Shown here: piece after piece, positions 6,154 through 12,660 of the stretch
Position numbering within the stretch: the first letter of the stretch is position 1
Layout of the letters: the number at the start of each line of letters is the position of its first letter
NCBI GenBank assembly: GCA_016283605.1
Contig: JAEENF010000039.1
Location: 1 to 15,562, forward strand
DNA length: 15,562 nucleotides
Source: Prevotella sp.
GTDB lineage: Bacteria; Bacteroidota; Bacteroidia; Bacteroidales; Bacteroidaceae
Direction of reading: 5' to 3'
The notes under the pieces: generated by a model
Told to the model about the DNA's origin: nothing
The model's input: the letters and a program-made list of their open reading frames with translations, nothing else
The model's database searches: none
Position numbers and translations under genes: made by a program

Positions 6154-8616
6154 TTATCTCAGTTCGGCACCAAGTTGTTTCTTCAGGTTGGCAATGAGTT
6201 TCTGCATGATGGCGTCGATCTGCTTGTCGCCCATCGTCTTCTCTTCGTCCTGAAGGATGAAGTTTACGGCGTATGACTTCTTGCCGGCAGGCAGCTTGTC
6301 ACCTTCATAGACATCGAAAAGTTCTACCTTCTTCAGCAGTTTCTTCTCCGTCTGGCGGGCAATCTGCTCAATCTGAGCGAACTCAACAGTGTTATCCACC
6401 AATAGTGCCAGGTCACGACTAACAGCTGGGAACTTCGAAATCTCTGTATAGAGCACCTCGTTCTTCTTGATGACCTTCATCAGGGCTGTCCAGTTCAGCT
6501 CTGCATAGTACACAGGCGCGCTGAGGTCGAACTGTTTCAGCAGTTTCTTGCTGATGATACCCATCTCGATAAGCAGCTTACCACCGCGATTCTCGATGCT
6601 CATACCAGCCGAGAAAATGGGATTCTCCGACTTCTTACGAACAATCATACCTGGCTTCACACCGATACGACGCAAGATGTTCTCTACATAAGCGCTCAAC
6701 TCGTAGAAGTTAGAATCCTCGTTAACGTGAGCCCAAGAGCCTTCCACGCGCTTACCTGTAAGCCAAAGTGCAGCGTGATACTGCTCCTTGTAGGCCTGCA
6801 TCGGATCGTCGTCGTTCTGTTTCTCAGGATCGAAGGTATACACATTACCGAACTCGAAGAAGCGCAGGTTGCTGCGCTTGCGGTTCACATTGTGCTGGAT
6901 GCTCTCAAGTCCACCAAAGAGCAACGTCTGACGCATCACGTTCAGATCGCTCGACAGCGGATTCATGATCTTCACACAGTTCTCTGCAGGATAGGCGTTA
7001 TGACCTTCGTAGTAGGCACCCTTCGTCAACGAGTTGTTGAGGATCTCATTGAAGCCCTCGCCCACCAGCTGCTCACTCACGAGATTAGCCAGTTTGTGTT
7101 TCTGGTCCTCATCGCCCTTGATGACGAGCGAACCCTTCAGCTGTGTGGGTATCTCCACATTATTATATCCATAGATACGCAGGATGTCCTCCACCACATC
7201 GCAAGGACGCTGCACATCCACACGATAGGCAGGAATCTCGAGGGTCAGCGCCTCAGCAGTCTCGCCCAGCACCTTCATCTCCAGACTCTCGCAGATGGCC
7301 TTGATGGTCTCCACAGGAATGACCTTACCTACCAGATTGTGAACATATTCATAATTGAGCTCCACCACTGCATTCTTCATCGGCTCGGGATAGACATCGC
7401 AAACCTCCATCGACACCTTACCGCCTGCCAGTTCCTGACAGAGGATAGCAGCCTGCTTCAAGGCGTAGATGGTACCGTTGGGATCGACGCCACGCTCAAA
7501 ACGGAACGAAGCGTCAGTACTGAGACCGTGACGACGGGCTGACTTACGAATCCATGTAGGATGGAAATAGGCACTCTCGAGCACCACGTTCTTCGTGGTC
7601 TCATACGTACCGCTACCCTTGCCGCCAAACACACCAGCGATACACATCGGGTCCTCAGCATTGCAGATAGCCAGGTCGCGATCAGAGAGTTTGTGCTCCT
7701 CACCGTCGAGTGTCTGGAAAGGTGTACCCTCAGGCATCGTCTTCACCACGATCTTATGACCCTTCACCATATCCGCATCAAACGTATGCAGGGGCTGTCC
7801 GTAAGCCATCATGATATAGTTGGTGATGTCGACGATATTATTGATTGGACGCAGTCCGACAGTTGTCAGTTTGTTCTTCAACCATTCGGGTGATTCCTTG
7901 ACTTCGCAGTCGGTCACTGAGACACAGGCATAGCGCTTGCAAGCCTCCTGGTTCTCAATCACCACCTCGATAGGCAGGTCGTGATTGTCAACTTTAAATG
8001 CAGAACAGTCAGGACGGTGCATCTTCGTCTCGTAGCCATTGCTCTTCAGCCAGGCATACAGGTCGCGGGCCACGCCCCAATGTGAAAGACCATCAGCACG
8101 GTTGGCGGTGATGTCGACCTCGATGAGCCAGTCGCTCTCCAGATGATAGTATTCAGCGGCAGGTGTACCTACTACTGCATCCTCAGGCAGTACGATGATA
8201 CCGTCGTGAGACGTTCCCACGCCAATCTCATCCTCTGCACAGATCATACCGTTAGACTCCACACCACGCAGCTTCGACTTCTTGATGACGAACTCATTGT
8301 CGCCATCGTAAAGCACACAACCCAGATCAGCCACGATCACCTTCTGACCAGCTGCCACATTGGGTGCACCACACACAATCTGCGAGGGCTCGCCCTTGCC
8401 TAAGTCAACTGTTGTCACATGCAGATGGTCTGAATTAGGATGAGCCTCGCAAGTGAGCACCTTACCCACGTAGAGACCTTTCAGACCACCCTTGATACTC
8501 TGTACCTCTTCCAACGCGTCGACTTCGAGACCTGTTGACGTCAGAGCATCACACACCTGCTGAGCCGTCAGGTCGAAATCAACGTATTCCTTCAACCATT
8601 TGTAGGAAATATTCAT
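6154..8616 (-). CDS. pheT: Phenylalanine--tRNA ligase beta subunit
   Basis: This 820-residue protein is full length for bacterial PheT. It has the N-terminal MNISYKWLKEYVDFDLTAQQ start, an OB-fold tRNA-binding domain (about 40-150; HPNSDHLHVTTVDLG), the B3/4 editing domain (about 210-380; includes NNIVDITNYIMMAYGQPLHTFDAD), the B5 domain (about 405-475), the catalytic-like core (about 480-690), and a ferredoxin-fold anticodon-binding domain at the C-terminus (about 725-820; SKFPAVSRDLALLVD). It pairs with PheS (not in the window) in an alpha2-beta2 enzyme that charges tRNA-Phe and edits mischarged Tyr. A near-consensus promoter lies 45-76 bp upstream and is embraced by an 18-bp inverted repeat. 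The downstream genes for the four-helix protein and YebC follow on the same strand. Confidence 0.98.
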   Translation of the reverse strand: MNISYKWLKEYVDFDLTAQQVCDALTSTGLEVDALEEVQSIKGGLKGLYVGKVLTCEAHPNSDHLHVTTVDLGKGEPSQIVCGAPNVAAGQKVIVADLGCVLYDGDNEFVIKKSKLRGVESNGMICAEDEIGVGTSHDGIIVLPEDAVVGTPAAEYYHLESDWLIEVDITANRADGLSHWGVARDLYAWLKSNGYETKMHRPDCSAFKVDNHDLPIEVVIENQEACKRYACVSVTDCEVKESPEWLKNKLTTVGLRPINNIVDITNYIMMAYGQPLHTFDADMVKGHKIVVKTMPEGTPFQTLDGEEHKLSDRDLAICNAEDPMCIAGVFGGKGSGTYETTKNVVLESAYFHPTWIRKSARRHGLSTDASFRFERGVDPNGTIYALKQAAILCQELAGGKVSMEVCDVYPEPMKNAVVELNYEYVHNLVGKVIPVETIKAICESLEMKVLGETAEALTLEIPAYRVDVQRPCDVVEDILRIYGYNNVEIPTQLKGSLVIKGDEDQKHKLANLVSEQLVGEGFNEILNNSLTKGAYYEGHNAYPAENCVKIMNPLSSDLNVMRQTLLFGGLESIQHNVNRKRSNLRFFEFGNVYTFDPEKQNDDDPMQAYKEQYHAALWLTGKRVEGSWAHVNEDSNFYELSAYVENILRRIGVKPGMIVRKKSENPIFSAGMSIENRGGKLLIEMGIISKKLLKQFDLSAPVYYAELNWTALMKVIKKNEVLYTEISKFPAVSRDLALLVDNTVEFAQIEQIARQTEKKLLKKVELFDVYEGDKLPAGKKSYAVNFILQDEEKTMGDKQIDAIMQKLIANLKKQLGAELR

Positions 8617-8684
8617 TATACCGATTCTTTAGTAATTACTAACTTTGAAATTTCAGCGTGCAAAGGTACTAAAAAATCGGTATA
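8617..8684. repeat. 18-bp inverted repeat across pheT promoter and leader
   Basis: TATACCGATTCTTTAGTA (8617-8634) and TACTAAAAAATCGGTATA (8667-8684) are reverse complements at 17 of 18 positions, with a 32-bp centre. One arm touches the pheT start codon. The other covers the region between the -33 and -7 elements and the edge of the -7. Because the distal arm is upstream of the expected transcription start, this is unlikely to be an RNA hairpin of the pheT mRNA. Confidence 0.8.
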
Positions 8685-8692
8685 TAGACAAA
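8661..8692 (-). promoter_or_regulatory. pheT promoter (full Bacteroidota consensus)
   Basis: On the minus strand TTTG (8692-8689), a 20-bp spacer and TACCTTTG (8668-8661) match the -33/-7 consensus exactly. The start of transcription should fall near 8653-8656, giving a leader of about 40 nt. Confidence 0.85.
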
Positions 8693-8720
8693 TTTTTCCT
8701 TGAAAAATAACTATTCACTG

Positions 8721-9341
8721 TCATTCAATGCACTTCATCAGGAAGTCAACGGCCCCGTTCACGCCGAACTTTCTCACATCGATGGAGATATCATAGTTAC
8801 GAGCATCCGTCCAGTCCTTACCTGTGAATGTCTTTGTGTACAACTCTCGACTGTAGTCATTGTCTACAACCATTGCTGCAGCATCAGCAAGACTCAAATC
8901 ATACTTCTCGGCAATACGACGCTTCCGACAATCTTCCGTAGAATGGATAAAGATCTTCAACGCATTCGGATGGTCTTCGAAGATATGGAATCCACATCTA
9001 CCAATTAATACACAAGACTCCTGTTCGGCAATCTTCCGGATGGCAATGGCCTGAGCCTCAAAGAGCGCATGCGAGGTCTGGTCTTGTTCCTGACCATCGT
9101 ACTCCGCCTTGTTCATGTAATTACGATAGAAATTGGTGAAGTCATCACGCCACAAGGGATTCCTTGCCTCAATACGTTCCATAGCGTCCTCTACTGCCGT
9201 TACTCGCTTTGCGACCTCATTGACAATCTGCTTATCGAGCAACTTCACACCCAGACGTCTGGCCAACTCAGCCCCAATCTCATGGCCACCAGTTCCGAAC
9301 TGGCGACTGATGGTGATAATAAATTGTTCCTCCCTATTCAT
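8721..9341 (-). CDS. Cytidylate kinase-like family protein
   Basis: This 206-residue protein begins MNREEQFIITISRQFGTGG. The SRQFGTGGHEIG segment (12-23) replaces the classical GxxGxGKS P-loop, as is characteristic of the cytidylate kinase-like family (Cytidylate_kin2). Later segments are LLDKQIVNEVAKR (35-47), VLIGRCGFHIF and RKRRIAEKYDLS, an Arg-rich lid-like region, followed by DARNYDISID. The family is assumed to be nucleotide-binding kinases, but the substrate is not established, and this is not the main Cmk, which has a classical P-loop. The stop codon TGA is followed directly by repeat sequence (CAGTGAATAGTTA on the coding strand). A TATCTTTG -7 element lies upstream, and a repeat array separates it from the FAD oxidoreductase gene. 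Confidence 0.88.
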   Translation of the reverse strand: MNREEQFIITISRQFGTGGHEIGAELARRLGVKLLDKQIVNEVAKRVTAVEDAMERIEARNPLWRDDFTNFYRNYMNKAEYDGQEQDQTSHALFEAQAIAIRKIAEQESCVLIGRCGFHIFEDHPNALKIFIHSTEDCRKRRIAEKYDLSLADAAAMVVDNDYSRELYTKTFTGKDWTDARNYDISIDVRKFGVNGAVDFLMKCIE

Positions 9342-9376
9342 AATTCCGAATTCTTAGTTAGTAAACATTTATGGCA

Positions 9377-9384
9377 CAAAGATA
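9377..9384 (-). promoter_or_regulatory. Promoter -7 element for the cytidylate kinase-like gene
   Basis: On the minus strand TATCTTTG matches TAnnTTTG, 36-43 bp before the start codon. The expected -33 position falls inside the heptamer repeat array (around 9404-9408) and has no TTTG, so the promoter may be weak or partly replaced by the repeat. Confidence 0.55.
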
Positions 9385-9389
9385 CAAAA

Positions 9390-9478
9390 AATAGTGAATA
9401 GTTAATAGTGATTAGTGAATAATTTGCGACCGCATTTGTTTTTTTTAACTATTCACTATTCATTCTTCACTATTCACT
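9390..9478. repeat. Heptamer arrays in inverted orientation with a 16-bp perfect inverted repeat
   Basis: TAGTGAA-type heptamers (about 9392-9420) face TTCACTA-type heptamers (about 9446-9478). The 16 bp at 9390-9405 are the exact reverse complement of 9445-9460, leaving a 39-base centre. The right array overlaps the TGA stop of the FAD oxidoreductase (9474-9476). It could form a hairpin in the RNA between the two minus-strand genes. Confidence 0.8.
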
Positions 9479-11072
9479 CGGTGCGCAGGTACAGTGCAAC
9501 CGCCTCTGCACAGCGTTCACCATCGACGCCTGCTGAAACGATACCACCAGCATAGCCAGCACCCTCGCCACAAGGGAAAAGTCCCTGAACACGGATATGT
9601 TGAAGGGTATCCTTGTCTCTAACGATACGTACAGGTGATGACGTGCGGGTTTCTACGGCAATCATCACGGCCTCGTTGGTCAGGAAACCATGCGCATTCC
9701 GTCCAAATACTTTAAAGCCCTCCTGAAGTCGTTTGGAAATCATCTTGGGCAACCAGAAGTGTAACGGACTGGATATTAAACCAGGGGCATAAGAGGATTT
9801 AGGAAGATCATAGCTCAATTTGCCATTGACGAAGTCGGCCATCCGTTGCGCAGGAGCGGTTTGCTTCATATTACCCTGCTGCCAGCACATCCGCTCGAGT
9901 TCTTCCTGAAACTGAAGAACTCGAAGTGGAGAGTGGAGAGTTCTAGACTCTACACTGTCAAGGTCCTCCGGCCTTACCTCGACCACCATCCCTGAGTTCG
10001 ACCATTGTGTGCCTCGACTCGCTGGGCTCATGCCATTCACAACGATCTGCTCTTTGTCTGTTGCTGCCGGAATCACGAAACCACCCGGACACATACAGAA
10101 CGAATAGACACCACGTCCGTCGACCTGTGTCACCATCGCATACTCTGCTGCCGGTAGATACTTACCCCGGCCTTGTTTGTTGTGATACTGAATCTGGTCG
10201 ATCAACAACGACGGATGTTCAAGACGAACACCTACGGCAATACCTTTCGCCTCGATTTCAACCTTTGCTTCAGATAAATATCTGTAAACGTCTCGTGCAG
10301 AATGACCTGTGGCAAGAATTACAGGACCACGAAAAGTGAGTTGAGAGTGGAGAGTGGAGAGTAGAGAATTGGCTACCGCCTCGACTCCAACCACACGGTC
10401 AGCCTCAAGGATGAGACGCGTCATCTTCGTCTGGAAATGTACTTCACCACCACAATTAATAATAGTATTGCGCATGGCCTCAATCACCTTCGGCAGACGG
10501 TCTGTTCCGATATGAGGATGGGCATCTGAGAGAATGGCTGTCGAGGCACCATGCTGACAGAACACATTCAGGATCTTGTCAGTGTTACCACGTTTCTTCG
10601 AACGGGTATAGAGTTTTCCGTCAGAATAGGCTCCTGCACCACCCTCACCGAAACAATAGTTACTCTCCGAGTCCACCTTCTGAGTCTTAGTGATGTTTGC
10701 CAGATCCTTCTTTCTCTCATGAACATTCTTACCTCGCTCCAAGACTATGGGTCTCAGGCCGAGTTCTATCAGACGGAGTGCAGCAAACAGACCTCCAGGA
10801 CCTGCACCAACCACGATGACCTGTGGACGTCCCTCAACATTGGGATATTCCGTCCGCACATACTCATCGTCGGTAGGCTGTTCATTCACGTACACGCGAA
10901 CCTTTAAATTGACATATATCTGACGCTGACGGGCATCAATGCTCCGCTTCAGAATCCTCACCCCATAGATCGTTCGTACATCAATACCCTGCTCATCGGC
11001 TATCCACGACTTCAGTCGATCTTCCTGGGCTGCCACTTCAGGCACTACTCGTATCTGATATTCGTTAGTCAT
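9474..11072 (-). CDS. NAD(P)/FAD-dependent oxidoreductase, COG2509-like
   Basis: This 532-residue protein has a short N-terminal alpha/beta domain (1-80; RTIYGVRILKRSIDARQRQI) followed by a FAD-binding Rossmann motif VVGAGPGG (87-94) with the acidic partner in PIVLERG (about 108-114). An SNYCFGEGGAGAYSDGKLYT block follows, then VILATGHSARDVY, and a C-terminal FAD-contacting FPCGEGAGYAGGIVSAG (about 499-515). This arrangement is that of the uncharacterised FAD-dependent dehydrogenases of COG2509. The natural substrate is unknown. Two loops (235-246 and 373-383) are encoded by GA-rich heptamer repeats, so these look like in-frame insertions that keep the fold. The promoter lies just upstream (11095-11126). 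The stop codon is embedded in a repeat array. Confidence 0.88.
   Translation of the reverse strand: MTNEYQIRVVPEVAAQEDRLKSWIADEQGIDVRTIYGVRILKRSIDARQRQIYVNLKVRVYVNEQPTDDEYVRTEYPNVEGRPQVIVVGAGPGGLFAALRLIELGLRPIVLERGKNVHERKKDLANITKTQKVDSESNYCFGEGGAGAYSDGKLYTRSKKRGNTDKILNVFCQHGASTAILSDAHPHIGTDRLPKVIEAMRNTIINCGGEVHFQTKMTRLILEADRVVGVEAVANSLLSTLHSQLTFRGPVILATGHSARDVYRYLSEAKVEIEAKGIAVGVRLEHPSLLIDQIQYHNKQGRGKYLPAAEYAMVTQVDGRGVYSFCMCPGGFVIPAATDKEQIVVNGMSPASRGTQWSNSGMVVEVRPEDLDSVESRTLHSPLRVLQFQEELERMCWQQGNMKQTAPAQRMADFVNGKLSYDLPKSSYAPGLISSPLHFWLPKMISKRLQEGFKVFGRNAHGFLTNEAVMIAVETRTSSPVRIVRDKDTLQHIRVQGLFPCGEGAGYAGGIVSAGVDGERCAEAVALYLRTE
9925..9955. repeat. GA-rich heptamers and palindrome inside the FAD oxidoreductase gene
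   Basis: AGTGGAG occurs twice in tandem (9925-9931, 9932-9938). The second runs into a near-palindrome, GTGGAGAG-TTCTAGA-CTCTACAC (9933-9955, one mismatch). It encodes residues about 373-383 (SVESRTLHSPL) in frame. Confidence 0.75.
10336..10370. repeat. Five GA-rich heptamers inside the FAD oxidoreductase gene
   Basis: The plus strand reads GTGAGTT, GAGAGTG, GAGAGTG, GAGAGTA, GAGAATT. It encodes residues 235-246 (NSLLSTLHSQLT) on the minus strand, at a junction between VVGVEAVA and RGPVILATG where a loop is expected. The encoded TLHS motif recurs at the second site (9925-9955). Confidence 0.8.
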
Positions 11073-11094
11073 ACGTCAACCTTCTATTTTGTTG

Positions 11095-11126
11095 CAAAGG
11101 TAATCAAAAAAGTACACCGTGACAAT
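11095..11126 (-). promoter_or_regulatory. Promoter of the FAD oxidoreductase gene
   Basis: On the minus strand TACCTTTG (11102-11095) is a full -7 match and ATTG (11126-11123) stands 20 bp upstream as a 3-of-4 -33 match. The -7 ends 23 bp before the start codon. Confidence 0.7.
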
Positions 11127-11185
11127 GTTGAAATGTTAATATTCCTTAAGTAGCCAACTTCTTTTTTTACTTTTTTCCCTCGTAA

Positions 11186-11200
11186 ACGTCAAAGTGACGT
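11186..11200. promoter_or_regulatory. Short palindrome in the divergent FAD oxidoreductase/esterase spacer
   Basis: ACGTCA-AAG-TGACGT is a perfect 6-bp inverted repeat with a 3-bp spacer, 56 bp before the esterase ATG. It is a possible operator for the esterase gene. I see no clear TAnnTTTG element for the esterase in the 183-bp spacer, so its promoter is unassigned. Confidence 0.4.
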
Positions 11201-11255
11201 AAAAAGTGTAAAAGTAACAATTAACTTATATCATTTATCTAACAAATATCAACTT

Positions 11256-12539
11256 ATGAGAAAACTAGTTCTTTCATTGATGGCTCTTGCAAGCCTGACA
11301 GCTTGGGCACAGTTTGGTGCGCCCAGACAGAACCCTATCGTTCCTTCAGTAAAAGCAGAGGTTGAGGATTTCAAGCCCGCTACCAGCAACCAGGAAAACA
11401 AGCAGTTCCCCGCCATCAACTCAAAGCGCCAGGTTCGCGCACAGATTTCAGCTCCTAAGGCCACGTTCGTCGGACTCGACATCGCTGGTAAGATCTATGA
11501 GATGACCAAGGATGAGAACGGTGTATGGACAGGTACTTCAGAGCCTCAGGACGAGGGTTTCCACTATTATCAGTTGAATATCGACGGTGCCAGCGTGCCC
11601 GATCCGAATAGCTTGTATTACTATGGTGCCAGCCGTTGGGGCAGTGGTATCGAGGTACCTTCCGACGACCAGGATTTCTGGCAGGTGAAGAATGTGCCTC
11701 AGGGCTCTGTCAGCGAGGTATTCTACTGGTCTACCTACACAGAGCAGATGCGTCGCTGCCATGTCTATCTGCCTCACGAGTATTTCACCAATCCCACCAA
11801 GAAATTCCCCGTTCTGTATCTGCAGCACGGCATGGGTGAGAATGAGTATGGATGGGCCGAGCAGGGTCACACCGCTCAGATCCTGGACAACCTGATTGCC
11901 GAGGGTAAGGCCGTTCCTTGCATCATCGTGATGGATAATGGTCTGAACACCCGCCGTCCTGGCGAACAGGGTGGCTTTGGTTTCGGTGGTCCGCGTCCGC
12001 AGGGTGCTCAAGGTGCACCTCAGGGTCCACGTCCGCAGGGTGCTCCTGCTCAGGGAGGCCAGCGTCCACAGGGTGCTCCTGGTCAGGGTGGTCCCCGTCG
12101 CGGAGGTTTCGGTGGCTTCGGTGGTTTCTCCGAGGGCTTCAAGAATGTGCTCTTCAATGATATCATCCCGATGGTCGAGAAGAACTATCGCGTGATTGCC
12201 GATCCTCAGCATCGTGCTTATGCCGGTCTGTCCATGGGTGGCATGCAGGCTCGTGAGATCACACTCGCAAACCCTGACAAGTTCGCTTATGTAGGCTCAT
12301 TCAGCAGCGGTGCATGGAATGTCGACCAGGTGAAGGGCTCAGAAGGTTTCGCCAAGAACGTGAAGTTGCTCTTCATGAGCGGTGGTGGCAAGGAGAACAT
12401 GGGTTGCGTCGAGGCTGCCAAGAATATCAAGGAGCAGGTCGGCATGAACGCCGTAGGTTACGAGTCGCCCGGCACTGCCCATGAGTGGCACACCTGGCGT
12501 CGCAGCCTCTATCAGTTTGCACAACTTATTTTCAAATAA
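11256..12539 (+). CDS. Secreted CE1-like esterase (alpha/beta hydrolase) with low-complexity insert
   Basis: This 427-residue protein starts with a signal peptide (MRKLVLSLMALASLTAWA, likely cut after residue 18). It then has an immunoglobulin-like early-set domain (about 55-140; APKATFVGLDIAGKIYEM) as in feruloyl/acetyl xylan esterases of gut Bacteroidota, and an alpha/beta hydrolase domain (about 150-427). The nucleophile is Ser326 in GLSMGG. LYLQHGMGENEYGW forms the oxyanion region, and the base is probably His409 in TAHEW. At the usual acid position the sequence is GGGKEN (376-381), with Asn381 where many relatives have Asp; Glu380 might substitute. Residues about 236-291 are a Gly/Pro/Gln-rich insert. 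The substrate is unproven; a plant cell-wall ester is inferred from the family. Transcription should end at 12568-12607. Confidence 0.85.
   Translation: MRKLVLSLMALASLTAWAQFGAPRQNPIVPSVKAEVEDFKPATSNQENKQFPAINSKRQVRAQISAPKATFVGLDIAGKIYEMTKDENGVWTGTSEPQDEGFHYYQLNIDGASVPDPNSLYYYGASRWGSGIEVPSDDQDFWQVKNVPQGSVSEVFYWSTYTEQMRRCHVYLPHEYFTNPTKKFPVLYLQHGMGENEYGWAEQGHTAQILDNLIAEGKAVPCIIVMDNGLNTRRPGEQGGFGFGGPRPQGAQGAPQGPRPQGAPAQGGQRPQGAPGQGGPRRGGFGGFGGFSEGFKNVLFNDIIPMVEKNYRVIADPQHRAYAGLSMGGMQAREITLANPDKFAYVGSFSSGAWNVDQVKGSEGFAKNVKLLFMSGGGKENMGCVEAAKNIKEQVGMNAVGYESPGTAHEWHTWRRSLYQFAQLIFK
11971..12135 (+). repeat. Degenerate tandem repeat encoding a Gly/Pro/Gln-rich insert
   Basis: Units of the type CGTCCGCAGGGTGCTC recur at about 11994, 12030 and 12063 (the last as CGTCCACAGGGTGCTC), with intervening Gly-rich codons. 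They encode RPQGA repeats ending in an RRGGFGGFGGF tract (281-291). The insert separates the MDNG strand from the FKNVLFNDIIPMVEKNYR segment of the hydrolase fold. Confidence 0.75.
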
Positions 12540-12567
12540 CCAACCATTCATTTTGACCAACACAGGG

Positions 12568-12607
12568 GGCGGTATCTGCTGCGAGGCAGGTGCCGCCTTA
12601 TTATTTT
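12568..12607 (+). terminator. Rho-independent terminator of the esterase gene
   Basis: The stem GGCGGTATCTGC (12568-12579) pairs along 12 bp with GCAGGTGCCGCC (12586-12597), including two G-U pairs, around a TGCGAG loop. TTATTATTTT follows. The last T of the tract is the first base of the sigma-54-like element for htpG. Confidence 0.85.
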
Positions 12608-12622
12608 GGCACGCTATTTGCT
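12607..12622 (+). promoter_or_regulatory. Sigma-54 (RpoN) type -24/-12 promoter upstream of htpG
   Basis: TGGCACGCTATTTGCT matches the sigma-54 consensus TGGCACG-N4-TTGCW at every defined position, with the required 10 bp between the GG and GC doublets. Initiation about 12 bp downstream (near 12633) would leave a 27-nt leader before the htpG ATG at 12661. No TAnnTTTG element is seen in the same spacer. Confidence 0.7.
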
Positions 12623-12629
12623 GAGAAAC

Positions 12630-12659
12630 AGTAAATAGTAAAAGGTAAAAGAGTAAAAC
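12630..12659 (+). repeat. 7-8-bp A-rich repeat array in the htpG leader
   Basis: AGTAAAT, AGTAAAAG, GTAAAAG, AGTAAAAC run up to one base before the htpG ATG. This is the same family as the spacer arrays at 5723 and 6122. It would be an unstructured A-rich leader, which may help start-site access where Shine-Dalgarno pairing is absent (inference). Confidence 0.75.
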
Positions 12660-12660
12660 T

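Noticed and set aside
6727..7542. 271-codon open frame on the plus strand inside pheT
   Set aside because: Antisense shadow of pheT with biased composition and no recognisable domain.
8643..8665. CTTTG/CAAAG pairing in the pheT leader as a T-box-like structure
   Set aside because: Only 5 bp, it includes promoter bases that are not transcribed, and no T-box conserved sequence is present.
11538..12212. 224-codon minus-strand frame opposite the esterase
   Set aside because: Its Thr/Leu/Arg-rich repeats are just the complement of the Gly/Pro/Gln insert.
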